64,000 nucleotides of DNA from Streptomyces sp. 2114.4 (GTDB lineage: Bacteria; Actinomycetota; Actinomycetes; Streptomycetales; Streptomycetaceae), in assembly GCF_900187385.1 (NCBI RefSeq), contig NZ_FYEY01000001.1:6572001-6636000 (forward strand). Reading direction: 5' to 3'. The notes under the pieces are model-generated. The model ran no database searches. It worked only from the letters and a program-made list of their open reading frames with translations, and was not told the origin of the DNA. This document shows, in pieces, positions 43,035-52,283 of the stretch (within the stretch, counting starts at the first letter, position 1; every line of letters starts with the position of its first letter). The translations under genes and the position numbers were made by a program.

Positions 43035-43416
43035 GATAGTTCGCGCGCCCTTCGTTGTCGAGCTCGAAGGTGCTGTCGGGGATGATGCAGAATTCATTGC
43101 CCTCGGGGTCGGCCATCACCAGGAACCCGCCGTCGGCGTACTCCTCCAGCCTGCGCCCGCCGAGCGCCTCGATCCTCTGCTGCTCGGCGGCCGGGTCGGA
43201 TGAGGTGATGTCGAAGTGCATGCGGTTCTTGCCCGACTTGGGCTCGGCGGTCTGCTGGAAACCCAGGCCCAGGCCGTTCTCGCGCCGCAGCCATACGTAA
43301 GGACCGGTGCGCCCCACGACGGGCCTGCCGAGCAGCTCTGACCAGAACGCGGCAAGCCGCTCGGGGTCGGTGGCATCGACGATCAGGGCGTTGATCTGCA
43401 GAGATGAGTCCGCCAT
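43027..43416 (-). CDS. VOC (glyoxalase/bleomycin-resistance type) protein
   Basis: A 129-residue VOC-fold protein: INALIVDATDPERLAAFWSE, LGLGFQQTAEPK, NRMHFDITSSDPAAEQQRIE and MADPEGNEFCIIP. His and Glu positions for a metal are present (H in RMHFDI, E in GNEFC). ATG 43416; an earlier start would add 15 unrelated residues. Role unknown. Confidence 0.85.
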   Translation of the reverse strand: MADSSLQINALIVDATDPERLAAFWSELLGRPVVGRTGPYVWLRRENGLGLGFQQTAEPKSGKNRMHFDITSSDPAAEQQRIEALGGRRLEEYADGGFLVMADPEGNEFCIIPDSTFELDNEGRANYLS

Positions 43417-43531
43417 GCCCTGATTCTGACAGGGCATGCAAGGCCGCGCATGGCCCGCCACCTGCGCCCATGTCCAGTATGGACAAGGGGCGTGCTACTT
43501 CACAGTGCACGCGGCGAGACGTGCCCCCGGC

Positions 43532-44050
43532 CTACTCCACGAGGCCGAGCCAGTGGCGGTACGTGGAGGCGAAGGGTTCGACGACCTCGCCCTCGCGACG
43601 ACCCACTTCTGCCAGCCACTCACAGGTCTCTCGGGCCTTGACGACGACGTTGTCGGGGTACCCGTAGCTCACTCGATGTTCAGCGAACTCGTCCTCGTCC
43701 TCGATATGAACTTCGCCGCCACGAGGTCGCACGACGTCGAGATCGAGATCAACTGTGCGCAGGACGGTCTCGTCCGCGTTCCACTCGGGCACCGTGCACA
43801 CGTCGCAGTACATCTCGGGGCCCGGGTCCGCGCAGAAGGTGGCCGTCCACCATTGACCGCGCGGGATCAACATCACGTAGGCGTACCGGCTTGTCCGGCT
43901 GCCCGTATTCGAAGTGACGGGAACACCTTGCGCCGTGCCCAACCACACCCCGTGCTCGTCCTCACCGAGCCGGGTGGCGGTCCACTGCGCGCTGAGGGTG
44001 CCGTCGTACTTTCGAATGTCGACCAGCACGGAGGCGCTCTCTGTGATCAT
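43532..44050 (-). CDS. DUF402 family protein
   Basis: A 172-residue DUF402-type protein, related to the FomD/nucleoside-diphosphate phosphatase fold. It has YDGTLSAQWTATRLGEDEHG, PRGQWWTATFCADPG, then the acidic metal-binding stretch VDLDLDVVRPRGGEVHIEDE with several Asp/Glu. ATG 44050. Possibly a nucleotide phosphatase by family. Confidence 0.82.
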   Translation of the reverse strand: MITESASVLVDIRKYDGTLSAQWTATRLGEDEHGVWLGTAQGVPVTSNTGSRTSRYAYVMLIPRGQWWTATFCADPGPEMYCDVCTVPEWNADETVLRTVDLDLDVVRPRGGEVHIEDEDEFAEHRVSYGYPDNVVVKARETCEWLAEVGRREGEVVEPFASTYRHWLGLVE

Positions 44051-44282
44051 GCGAAGACGCTACAGCGCCACCCGTGAACCCGCCCTGCTTCGGCACGTGG
44101 AGTCCGGCCGGGCCGGCTCTGACCGGACGCATCAGCTGGACGATCGTCAGCTGGACGATGGTGTCGGCCGCCGGGGCGTAGGCCTCGCCGGTGCCCGCAA
44201 GTTGCCGATGGCCCGCTCCCACTCCGCGAGCGGACCTGAACTTCATCCAGATCGAAGCACTCTGACCTGGGGGAGCGAACCC

Positions 44283-44615
44283 TTACGGAAGGGACAAGAC
44301 CCAGAGGTCGGCGCGGAAGGGCCAGAAGCCGGCCCCGACATGCGCAGACATGCGCAACGTCAAAGAACTACATTGACGCAACAGTCCTCGTATCCCGCTT
44401 GGTTGCGAGAGCACCTGGTACGAGCGGCTGCGGCGTGGCTCGTGGCTGACGACGCCGCGGCGCTCCAGGGCCTGCAGGTGGTGAGCGACCGTCGAGGCGG
44501 CCAGCGCGACGGCATCCGCGCTCTCCCGTATCGAGGGCGGGTAGCCGGCCTCGTCGGTCAACTCCCGCAGGGCCCGTGCGATCCGGCGCTGGCTGGCGGT
44601 GAGGAAAGCGGTCAT
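44283..44615 (-). CDS. LexA-type DNA-binding domain protein without peptidase domain
   Basis: A 110-residue protein whose first 65 residues match the LexA N-terminal winged helix (LTASQRRIARALRELTDEAG, YPPSIRESADAVALAASTVA, HHLQALERRGVV). The Ser/Lys self-cleaving peptidase domain is absent. The last about 40 residues are not conserved-looking and may be a frame extension. ATG 44615 overlaps the stop of the 81-residue gene (ATGA). Confidence 0.75.
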   Translation of the reverse strand: MTAFLTASQRRIARALRELTDEAGYPPSIRESADAVALAASTVAHHLQALERRGVVSHEPRRSRSYQVLSQPSGIRGLLRQCSSLTLRMSAHVGAGFWPFRADLWVLSLP

Positions 44616-44857
44616 CGGCGGGCCTCTGCCGGACCCGATTCCCAGGTCTGCTGCTTGAGCGCCATCCGTGCCGCGGGCGCCTCGCCTGGGATCGTCGCCC
44701 AGTACGGGTGTGTGGCGATCCGGACCGACAGACGCTGCAGCGTACGGCGCAGGACGGTGGTCTGGGAGGGGTTCCCCTCCTGGGCTAGCTGGCGGTAGGC
44801 GCGGTACCAGGCCCGCTGGGCCTGCAGCAGATCGTCGGGAAATTCGAAGGAGGACAT
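44612..44857 (-). CDS. Small hypothetical protein coupled to the LexA-like regulator
   Basis: An 81-residue helical protein (SSFEFPDDLLQAQRAWYRAY, TVLRRTLQRLSVRIATHPYW). ATG 44857 follows GAGG; a start one codon earlier is possible. The 4-base overlap with the LexA-like gene implies co-translation and perhaps a complex. Family not named, but this pairing looks familiar from other Streptomyces genomes. Confidence 0.72.
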   Translation of the reverse strand: MSSFEFPDDLLQAQRAWYRAYRQLAQEGNPSQTTVLRRTLQRLSVRIATHPYWATIPGEAPAARMALKQQTWESGPAEARR

Positions 44858-45348
44858 CACCCTCGGATTGCATCACATGTTCGAATTTCGGCGCAGCACC
44901 CGCACGGGTGAATCAGGGGCTCGCCTGACCCCACGTCCATCGAGTGCGTCAGGCGCCCTGACGGAATGGCGGGGCTCCAGCGGACGGGTTGGACTGCCCG
45001 GGTCGAACTCCCGACGTGAATCGCTGTCAGGCCTCCCCACCGCCTGCGGCTTCGGGGCCGCTCTCTCGAGTTTGCGGAGAAGCGGGATCACGGACGAGGT
45101 CGGCAGGCTCTCATCCTTGTGAGCCCTGGCTCACCAGTGAACGGCCGGGCTGGATGTCAAGAACCCTCAGGGGTGCTGAGCCACGAACCCGGCTGTCCGC
45201 TCAATCCGGAGGTCATCCACAGCCTCGCGCACGGCTCCCACGGCCTGGCCCGGACTTGGCTCTCATCGTCCTACCGCAGGGCGGCCCGAGCCAGGCCTTG
45301 CGCCGTCAGTCGGACCGAGGGACCTCGTCCCTCTCACGGGAGGACTAG
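44858..45348. other. Intergenic, no gene seen
   Basis: About 490 bases. Frames lack ribosome sites and known domains. Nothing else recognised. Confidence 0.45.
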
Positions 45349-45855
45349 TTATCGGGAGGAGTGGCCGGCGCCGGTCATCCGAGCGCGGTTCTCCGCGAGG
45401 ACTTCCTGCACCTTGCGCTCGACCTCCGTCGGGTCGACGCCCAGGGCACGGCCCATGTGGATCGACCACACCTCCGAGCGCACATTGGTCTCGAAGTCGA
45501 GGTCGGCGCGGACATTCTCGCGAGCGGCCTGGCGGTTCTGGCTCACCATCACGAAGGTGGACAGGAAGATGGCCTCCAGGCTGACGATCATCGTGAGCAG
45601 CCCGAAGGGGAAGGGATCCCAGACGGTCTCCTGACCGAACACGCCTTCGTTGCAGACGATCCAGACCGTGAACCACGCCGCATGGATGTAGACGAAGAGC
45701 ATGGTGCCGGCGAAGGCGGTGATCGCGTCCGCGATCCGGTCCTCGGTCCCGCGCATCCGCGCGAGCACGTCCTGCTCGCGCTGCAGCCGCAGAGCCAGGC
45801 CGCCAGGGCCCCTCGGACCACCCTGCCCACCGGGACCGCTTGCCGCGCCGCTCAT
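45349..45855 (-). CDS. DUF1003 membrane protein
   Basis: A 168-residue protein of the DUF1003 family. It has a Gly/Pro-rich N-terminus (1-20), then a helix with ERI..A.....G beginning near 37, and two transmembrane helices at about 45-65 (TAFAGTMLFVYIHAAWFTVW) and 80-102 (DPFPFGLLTMIVSLEAIFLS). The conserved VMVSQNRQAARENVRADLDF follows, then a cytoplasmic tail. ATG 45855 chosen over an upstream start two codons earlier. Function unknown. Confidence 0.85.
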   Translation of the reverse strand: MSGAASGPGGQGGPRGPGGLALRLQREQDVLARMRGTEDRIADAITAFAGTMLFVYIHAAWFTVWIVCNEGVFGQETVWDPFPFGLLTMIVSLEAIFLSTFVMVSQNRQAARENVRADLDFETNVRSEVWSIHMGRALGVDPTEVERKVQEVLAENRARMTGAGHSSR

Positions 45856-46312
45856 GCCCACTCCCGACCGCCGTCCACGTGCACCAGCCGACAGCGTACG
45901 GGCGGAGCGTTCCGAACCCGCGATGACCGACGGTGGACACGCCCGAATACGTCGCGCGGCGGAGCGGTGCCGGGCCGGGGCCCGTCAGCGTTCCGCGACC
46001 TTGCCCAGCGCAACTTCCAGTCGACGGGGCACCGCCCCCACCGCGCGCTGAGCAATCTGCGCCACCCCTCCGCTCGTAGCGCCCGTGCCACTCCCAAAGG
46101 GGAGTTGCGGTGCCACGCCAGGACAACGCGTCACGGAGAGCAGGTACAGGCAACGCTGCGCACACCGCTTGGAACACAGATCGGCTCCAGGAGATCAATG
46201 GGCGTGAGAACGTCGTGATCGCCAAGCCGGATGGTGCCCGGCTCACTAGGCTGGTTGTGGGCGCAATCCCGGAACGGGAGCAGCTTCGCAGCCCAGCCGG
46301 CAGGAGAGATCC
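45856..46312. other. Intergenic, no gene seen
   Basis: About 460 bases without a supported gene. A short plus-strand stretch near 46190-46290 (INGRENVVIAKPDGARL) has protein-like composition and may be a remnant. Confidence 0.4.
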
Positions 46313-46423
46313 ATGACGACACAGGGTTCCGAGTCCGAACCTGATGGTCGTGGACACGCGACGGCTCAAGGGCGTCGGCGAGGCGCTGGACGAGTTCGTG
46401 GACAAGGTCAGCGAGGGAAATGA
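46313..46423 (+). CDS. Possible short leader ORF before the MDR reductase
   Basis: A 36-codon frame with ATG 46313 seven bases after GGAGAG; its TGA overlaps the next gene's ATG (ATGA). The product is Gly/Arg-rich and unlike any family. The competing frame (LKGVGEALDEFVDKVSEGN near 46360-46420) looks more protein-like, so this may be the frameshifted end of a lost gene. Weak call. Confidence 0.3.
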   Translation: MTTQGSESEPDGRGHATAQGRRRGAGRVRGQGQRGK

Positions 46424-47487
46424 ATCACATGCGCGCGCTCGTAGCAGGAAAGGTCGGCGAGCCTGCCGATGTCCTGCGGCTCGAATCCCGGCCTGTGCCC
46501 ACGCCAAAAGCCGGTCAGGCGTTGATCCGTGTGAAGGCGACTCCGATTCACGCCAGTGATCTGCACGTGCTGCGCGGCCGCTACGGTTTCTCCCCCGCAT
46601 TTCCCACTGTTGGGGGGCACATGGAATGTGTGGGCCGTATTGAGGCCCTGGGCCCCGACACCGAGGGACTAAAGATCGGCGAGCGCGTGGTGGTCGCTGC
46701 AGTCCCGGTAGTACCCGGGCCCCACGTGGCCGGCACTTGGCAGGAATTCCTTGTTGCCGATGCGCGAAGGCTCCTGCCGGTCTCCGACGATCTGAGCGAC
46801 TCCAGCGCCTGTCAACTCGCAGTCAACCCGTTGACCGCGCTGCTCCTGGTGACTCGCAAACTCGACGTACAGCCGGGTGAATGGTTGTTGCAGACGGCGG
46901 CGGGCTCCACCGTCGGCCGACTCGTCATTCAGCTGTCCAGGCATCTGGGTATTCGCACGATCAATGTCGTGCGGCGACGCGCTGCCGTGGAGGAGATCAA
47001 AGCGCTTGGTGGTGACGAGGTCATTTGCACTGAGGACGAGGACCTGTTGCAGCGCGTGGCTGAGATTGCAGGACCGACCGGCGTGCACAAGGCCACCGAC
47101 TGTGTCGCGGGCGACCTCGGTGCCCAGGTATCCCAGGCATTGGCTCCGGGAGGAGAGGTCGTGGTCTACGGCGCGCTCTCCACCCATCGGCAAACTGACC
47201 CGGCAGCGCTGACGATCCCGCTGCAGGCCCGCTCGGTCATCTACGAGACCAAAACAGTCCGTGGCTTCTGGCTGAACCGCTGGTTCGGCACTGCCTCACC
47301 CGAGGATGCGCTGCGCGCGCTGTCCCAGGTTCGCGGACTCGTCGCTGATGAAGTGTTGAGCATCCCCCAAGGCCAGCCATTCCCACTCGAACGTTTCACC
47401 GAGGCCATCTCGCTTGCCGAAGCACCCGCACATGGCACCAAACCCCTGTTCCTCTTCGAGGACGGCCGGAGCAAGGACAACAGGTAG
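46420..47487 (+). CDS. Medium-chain reductase, quinone/2-enoyl-thioester reductase type
   Basis: A 355-residue zinc-independent MDR protein: RVKATPIHASDLHVLRGRYG (33-52), PTVGGHMECVGRIEALG, the Rossmann motif TAAGSTVGRLVIQLSRHLG, the GGEVVVYGALS strand, and a QPFPLERFTEAISLA end. It lacks the structural zinc cysteines of alcohol dehydrogenases. It resembles the MECR/ETR1 branch that reduces enoyl thioesters with NADPH. ATG 46420 after GAGGGA; a second ATG three codons later is possible. Confidence 0.87.
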   Translation: MNHMRALVAGKVGEPADVLRLESRPVPTPKAGQALIRVKATPIHASDLHVLRGRYGFSPAFPTVGGHMECVGRIEALGPDTEGLKIGERVVVAAVPVVPGPHVAGTWQEFLVADARRLLPVSDDLSDSSACQLAVNPLTALLLVTRKLDVQPGEWLLQTAAGSTVGRLVIQLSRHLGIRTINVVRRRAAVEEIKALGGDEVICTEDEDLLQRVAEIAGPTGVHKATDCVAGDLGAQVSQALAPGGEVVVYGALSTHRQTDPAALTIPLQARSVIYETKTVRGFWLNRWFGTASPEDALRALSQVRGLVADEVLSIPQGQPFPLERFTEAISLAEAPAHGTKPLFLFEDGRSKDNR

Positions 47488-47665
47488 GAAGCCCCCAACG
47501 CCCACGACGCCGCCCAGTTGGGGCCAACCGCACCACTCGTCAGCCCACGCCCCTGCCACACGCCCCTGTCCGCCTCCGGTGGGCGCACATCTGGCTCGGT
47601 GCCACATACAGGCTGCCCGGGCGTGCTTGGCTCGATCGGGCGTGATGCGCGTGGACAGCCCTTGG

Positions 47666-48148
47666 CTAGTCGTCGAACATATCGGTGGTGTTGTACTGGT
47701 CGTGCCTGATCCGGAAGGCTTTCAGCTCTTCGCTGCTGCGCTGTGAGTACTCCGCCACCTTCTCGAAGTACTCCTCCCTGGGAGCGCCCGGTGTGAAGAG
47801 CAGCAAGAACGACACCGGGTCGTCGCTGTCGTTCTGGAAGGCGTGGAGCCCGCCGGGCGGTACGTAGAGGAAGTCTCCCTCGCCTCCCGTGACCCAGCGC
47901 TCGCCGTTGTAGAGCCGGATTTCGCCGGAGAGGACGTAGAAGGACTCGGAGATCGTACGGTGGAAGTGTTCCGCGGCGCCCTTGGCCTTCGGTCCCATGT
48001 CGATCTTGTACAGGCCGAACTCGCCGTTGGTGTTCTCCTGCTTGGCCACGTAGCTGATGTAGCCGGTGTCGGGCTCCGGGGGTGCAGGTCGGAACAATGC
48101 GCTGACCTGGCCCCTTTCGCCGAGATAGCGGGGCTCTGGATAGGACAT
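47666..48148 (-). CDS. Cupin-domain protein
   Basis: A 160-residue cupin with AAEHFHRTISESFYVLSGEI (His-x-His and Glu of motif 1) and GDFLYVPPGGLHAFQNDSDD (motif 2 His). Between motifs the spacing is normal. ATG 48148 follows AAAGGA at seven bases; a GTG two codons earlier is less well placed. Stand-alone gene; metal-dependent enzyme or regulator. Confidence 0.85.
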   Translation of the reverse strand: MSYPEPRYLGERGQVSALFRPAPPEPDTGYISYVAKQENTNGEFGLYKIDMGPKAKGAAEHFHRTISESFYVLSGEIRLYNGERWVTGGEGDFLYVPPGGLHAFQNDSDDPVSFLLLFTPGAPREEYFEKVAEYSQRSSEELKAFRIRHDQYNTTDMFDD

Positions 48149-48616
48149 GGCCACGTCCTTTCGGGTCGGCGGTATGGCACCAAACAGGAGGGGCCTGGGC
48201 AGGCGTCATGCAGCCTCGCACTGAACTGACCCTGATCGAATCGACCACGCACCGGACTGCGGAGCCGGCCCACCGGAGGCTTGCGCGTCCCTTCAGCAAA
48301 CCTTCTTTTCCTGAAGATCGCCCTGTGGAGCCGCTCGAACCCCGCAGGGTCGGGGTTCGCACCACGGTGGCGACACCGCCATCACACGCACCCGAAGGTG
48401 GAACCGCGGGCGCCTGTACGGCACTCACCATCTGGCTCCGCACATGATCGACCGGACAAGTCCTAGCTGGGCCCAAAGCGTGTTGCAGAAGGCTTGATCC
48501 GGGCATTTTCCCTGTATGGGTGCGGTGTTGAGGTTGAGGCGTTGTGGGTGGAGACGTTCACCGGGCTGTCGGCGCGGGGCCCGCGGATCGTCGGCTCGGC
48601 TCGTCCGCGGCTGTCG
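48149..48616. other. Intergenic, no gene seen
   Basis: About 470 bases. Frames are Pro/Arg-rich without ribosome sites. It should include the cupin promoter and the hydrolase 3' end. Confidence 0.45.
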
Positions 48617-49312
48617 TCACAGGCTCAGCAGCAGGTCCCGGACGGCTGCGGGCTGGGACAGGAACGGGTGGTGGCCGGCGTCGAGCTCGATGACGCGGCC
48701 GGCACGGCGGGCGAACTCGCGCTGCAGCCGCGGCGGGGTGCCCCGGTCCTGAGCGCAGACGAGGTACGTCGAGGGCAACTGCTGCCATGCGGCCGCCCCG
48801 ACGGGCTGCGTGGTGACCTGCACGTTCTGCCGGGAGAGGTGGTGCACCGCCTGCGCCTGGACCTCGGGGTCGCAGTCCTGCAGGAACGTGTCCACGAGTA
48901 GCTCGGGGCGGACCCCGAACGTGCCGGCGTCGGGGTCGACGTCGAGGAACGGGGCGGGGCTGCCGTCCCCGAACTCCGACAGGCTCTGCCCGGCCTCGGG
49001 CAGGTAGCTGGAGATCAGCAGCAGGTGACGCACCGCCCCGATGCCCGCAGCGGCCTCCGCGATGACGACGCCGCCGTAACTGTGGGCGACCACGACGGTC
49101 GGTTCGTCGTCGGCCTGCAGCACCTGCCGCACCGCGGCAACATCCTCGGGCAGCCCCGGACCGTCGATGCCGCCGGGCGGACCCGCCTCGCCGCAGCTCG
49201 GCAGTGCCGGGGCCACGCTCGGCACCCCCCGCTTCCGCAGCAGCTCGGCGGTGCGGTGCCACCACCACGACCCGTCGCGCACGCACGCCCCGTGCACGAA
49301 CACGACTCTCAT
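48617..49312 (-). CDS. Alpha/beta hydrolase
   Basis: A 231-residue hydrolase: FVHGACVRDGSWWW at the N-terminus (oxyanion), AHSYGG nucleophile elbow (Ser near 79), and ELDAGHHPFLSQP with the catalytic His near 217. ATG 49312 follows GGGAGG. Resembles small salicylate-esterase-like hydrolases. Next gene upstream ends 18 bases before it. Confidence 0.87.
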   Translation of the reverse strand: MRVVFVHGACVRDGSWWWHRTAELLRKRGVPSVAPALPSCGEAGPPGGIDGPGLPEDVAAVRQVLQADDEPTVVVAHSYGGVVIAEAAAGIGAVRHLLLISSYLPEAGQSLSEFGDGSPAPFLDVDPDAGTFGVRPELLVDTFLQDCDPEVQAQAVHHLSRQNVQVTTQPVGAAAWQQLPSTYLVCAQDRGTPPRLQREFARRAGRVIELDAGHHPFLSQPAAVRDLLLSL

Positions 49313-49330
49313 CGCCACCTCCCAGCCGCC

Positions 49331-49534
49331 TCAGGTTTTCCTGTCGAGGGCAGTGCGGGCCTTGCGTTCGACGAGGACGGGTACAAAGTCACGGACCGGC
49401 CGGTCGGTGAAGGACGCATGCGCTTCGGCGATGGCCGCCTCGATCTCCTCCGGGGCCCGCGTCGCGCCGTATGCGTCCGCGAGACGTTCAGCGACTGCCC
49501 GGATGGCTTCCTTTTCGCGCGCATCGATCGCCAC
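49331..49534 (-). CDS. Small three-helix-bundle protein
   Basis: A 67-residue helical protein (REKEAIRAVAERLADAYGAT, APEEIEAAIAEAHASFTDRP, VRDFVPVLVERKAR). This matches the small three-helix dimerisation domain often found alone in actinobacteria. GTG 49534 follows AGGGGAG; longer frames upstream are not family-like. Same strand as the hydrolase and probably co-transcribed. Confidence 0.75.
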   Translation of the reverse strand: MAIDAREKEAIRAVAERLADAYGATRAPEEIEAAIAEAHASFTDRPVRDFVPVLVERKARTALDRKT

Positions 49535-49572
49535 AGTGTTCTCCCCTGACTGGAGAATGGTCGCTTCGGCCG

Positions 49573-49956
49573 TCACCGGACTTCTCGTGCACGACCGCCG
49601 TGGCGATCGTTGCACCGGGCGGCTGATGCGTCGCCGGTATCCAGCCACTGCTGGTGGGCCTGGAGAGCGACACTCGCCAAGGTCAGAAGCAGGTCGATGT
49701 CCGCGTTGCATTCCAGGTGGATGGTCACCCAGTGCGAGTCGGGGACGAGCCGGATGGCGGACGATCCTCGCAGATTGTCCTCGAGGCGGGGGATCTTCCC
49801 GGCCGTGAGGTGCAGGTCGGCGCTTCGGTCGGAGCGGAAGTGTGCGATCTCCGCCCTGACCGAGCGCAGGGCCCGGCCGGTGCCACAGCTGGGCCGGGCC
49901 TCCGCGAGGTCGGGCCGGCTGACAAGTTGGGTCATGGCGCGCGAGGCCGCCGTCAT
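49573..49956 (-). CDS. Luciferase-family (DUF5519-like) domain protein
   Basis: A 127-residue protein: PDLAEARPSCGTGRALRSV, EIAHFRSDRSADLHLTAGK, SAIRLVPDSHWVTIHLECNA, DIDLLLTLASVALQAHQ. This fits the small domain annotated as luciferase family in many actinobacteria; no enzymatic activity is implied. ATG 49956; a later ATG (residue 8) is possible. Confidence 0.75.
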   Translation of the reverse strand: MTAASRAMTQLVSRPDLAEARPSCGTGRALRSVRAEIAHFRSDRSADLHLTAGKIPRLEDNLRGSSAIRLVPDSHWVTIHLECNADIDLLLTLASVALQAHQQWLDTGDASAARCNDRHGGRAREVR

Positions 49957-50368
49957 GCCCCCATCATGGAGCGCTCACTACACGGACACCAATGGGTTGG
50001 ATATTCGCAGCCTAGTCGTAGCCTGAAATGTCCGAACGGCGCCGGTGCAGTCACGGCTGCATGGCCACACCGGCGTCGCCTCCGGCGCGGGCCGAAGACC
50101 TGCCGTCGCATCGTGACTGGCTGCGAGCGACAAGTGCTCGCGCTGCCCAGCACGTCGCACACTTGCCGCGGGCCCCTTCCCGCCACGCCGGAGGCGATAA
50201 GACCTTCCCTTCGGCGGGAGGTGCGTGCGGCTCATCTGGAGCAGCCCACAGGGGGCGAGCGCGGAGGTGCGTACGCGCTATCGGCTCCGCTTCTCCGGCT
50301 GGAATCGTCTGCACGCGAGGGCCGCGAGATGCCCTGCGGCGCGTTCGCAACCGGTGCAGTATGGGGGC
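49957..50368. other. Intergenic, no gene seen
   Basis: About 410 bases between divergent genes. No frame has a ribosome site or known domain. Confidence 0.45.
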
Positions 50369-51249
50369 ATGGGCTTCCGGCGGCGCGTTGCCGATCTGTG
50401 GCAACCGTGGCACACCGGTCACGCGCTCGTGGCGATACCGCTCGGGCTGATCGTCGCCATTTCGGTCGTGGACGTGCTGGTTCCGGGTGACATCCATCTG
50501 GGGCCGCTGCTGATCGTCGCCCCCGCCATCACTCCGTGGCTCGCCGGGCCCTGGCTCACCGGTCTGGTGGGAGTACTCGCCGTGGCGGCCAGGCGATCAT
50601 CGCTGTCCTGCGCGACCCGAGCGAGCTGTTCTCAACGAACCACCAGGTACAGATAGCCTCTCTCGCGCTGCTCTCGTTCGTCATCGTGGTCCTCAGCCAT
50701 CAGAGCGAGCGCCGCAGGCGCCAGCTGGAACGAGTACGTTCGGTGTCTGAAGCCACGCAGCGAGTGGTTCTGCCGCCGTTGCCCCATCGCATGGGTCCGC
50801 TACGGATCGCCTCGGCTTACCGGGCCGCGGATGACGAGGCACTGATCGGCGGGGACTTGTATGCGGCGACCCGGACGGGAGACGGGGCGCGCCTGCTCAT
50901 CGGTGACGTCCGCGGCAAAGGCATGACCGCCATCAACGATGCCTCTGTGATCATGGGCTCCTTCCGGGACGCGGCACACCGGTGCGCCACCCTCGCAGAA
51001 CTCGCCGTCACCCTCGAGGAGAGCATCTGCCGGCACCTGAACGAGCATGCTCCGCACCCCGAGGCGGACGAGTTGTACGAGCAGTTCGTCACGGTCCTGA
51101 TACCGGTGTCACGCAGGACGGGGAGCCTGTCTCTGCGCGACGCCCCGGGCCTCGGGGAAAGGAGGCTCCTCGATCTGCTGTCTGCCTCGCGCGGCTGGGT
51201 TGAGGGGACCGACATCGGCAAAGCCCTGGGCGTCCCCGTCCTCGCCTGA
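50369..51249 (+). pseudogene. Broken membrane PP2C/SpoIIE-type phosphatase
   Basis: From ATG 50369 the first frame encodes the membrane part (HALVAIPLGLIVAISVVDVL, GDIHLGPLLIVAPAITPWLA). Near 50590 a one-base shift moves the sequence to a second frame: QAIIAVLRDPSELFSTNHQV, TQRVVLPPLPHRMGPLRIAS, YRAADDEALIGGDLYAATRT, LIGDVRGKGMTAINDASVIM. The phosphatase ends early after VTVLIPV, so the last catalytic Asp region and GHPPP motif are missing. Two lesions make it very likely dead. Confidence 0.8.
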
Positions 51250-51432
51250 TGGCAGCAAGCCCCCAAGAGTGCGCTTTCCTGTAGAACGAGCATCCGCGAC
51301 CCCCGTGCGGACCCACAAGCCGCCGAACGTGCCGTTGGTGTCATCTCGGCCGCCGTCAGCGGCACTTAGGTCGATGTCGCCACGCTCGTCGAGTCGCCGG
51401 AGAAGGACAAGTCGCTGGGTGCGGCTGCGGGA

Positions 51433-52218
51433 TCAGCCGACACGCAGATGCGTGGGCAGGGTGAGAATTTCGGCTCCGCTGTCGGTGATGGCGATGGTGT
51501 GCTCGCTGTGCGCGGTCCGGCAGCCCGTCGCGCTGCGCAGCGTCCAACCGTCGGCGTCGGTGACGAGTGTGGCGGTGTCGGCCATGACCCAGGGTTCCAG
51601 GGCGAGCAGCAGTCCGGGGCGCAGCTTGTATCCGCGGCCGGGCCGTCCGGTGTTCGCGACGTGTGGGTCCTGGTGCATGGTCGAGCCGATGCCGTGGCCT
51701 CCGAACTCGGTGTTGATCGGGTAGCCGGCCTTGCTGAGGACCGTGCCGATGGCGTGGGAGAGGTCGCCGATGCGCGCCCCAGGTTTGGCGGCGGCGATGC
51801 CGGCGGCGAGTGCACGTTCGGTCGTCTCGATCATCGCGACGCTCTCCGCCGGCCTGGCCTTGCCCACCAGAAAGCTGATCGCGGCGTCCGCGGCCACCCT
51901 GCCCCTGGCTATGGCGAGGTCGAGAGTCAGCAGATCTCCGTCTGCCAGCGTGTAGTTGTGCGGCCGCCCATGGAGCACTCCGTCGTTGACGGCCGTGCAG
52001 ATGTAGTGCCCGAACGGGCCGCGCCCGAAGGAAGGCGCGTAGTCGACGTAGCAGGACTGCGCTCCCGCCTCGGTGATCATCTCCTTGGCCCACTGGTCGA
52101 TGTCCAGCAGGTTCGTCCCCACCGTGCTGCGCTGCTTCAGCGTGTGCAGGATGTCTCCGACCAGGGCGCCGGTGTCCCTCGCCCGCTCAAGCTGCGCGGA
52201 GTTCAGGATCTCAATCAT
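51433..52218 (-). CDS. map: Type I methionine aminopeptidase (accessory paralogue)
   Basis: A 261-residue M24 peptidase that removes N-terminal Met. Metal ligands are present: Asp in LLTLDLAIARG, Asp in VAADAAISF, His in GHGIGSTMHQD, Glu in LALEPWVM and Glu in TAHSEHTIAI. The usual DVT is replaced by DLA and NATF by AAISF, so it is a divergent copy. ATG 52218 follows GAGAGG. Divergent from the XRE regulator gene, 65 bases apart. Confidence 0.88.
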   Translation of the reverse strand: MIEILNSAQLERARDTGALVGDILHTLKQRSTVGTNLLDIDQWAKEMITEAGAQSCYVDYAPSFGRGPFGHYICTAVNDGVLHGRPHNYTLADGDLLTLDLAIARGRVAADAAISFLVGKARPAESVAMIETTERALAAGIAAAKPGARIGDLSHAIGTVLSKAGYPINTEFGGHGIGSTMHQDPHVANTGRPGRGYKLRPGLLLALEPWVMADTATLVTDADGWTLRSATGCRTAHSEHTIAITDSGAEILTLPTHLRVG

Positions 52219-52239
52219 GGGGGACCTCTCATGTGTGTC

Positions 52240-52275
52240 CAATAACTATCCCGGTCTAACTGTACCGGTATTAGA
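52240..52275. promoter_or_regulatory. Candidate operator between map and the XRE gene
   Basis: An AT-rich stretch in the 65-base divergent spacer contains the 8-base palindrome TACCGGTA (52263-52270) and a related CCCGGT 17 bases before it. Likely site of autoregulation by the XRE protein; not proven. Confidence 0.4.
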
Positions 52276-52283
52276 ATGGGGTC

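Noticed and set aside
46481..46502. tRNA T-loop-like string CTCGAATCCCGG
   Set aside because: It lies inside the conserved N-terminus of the MDR reductase gene and no cloverleaf can be formed around it.
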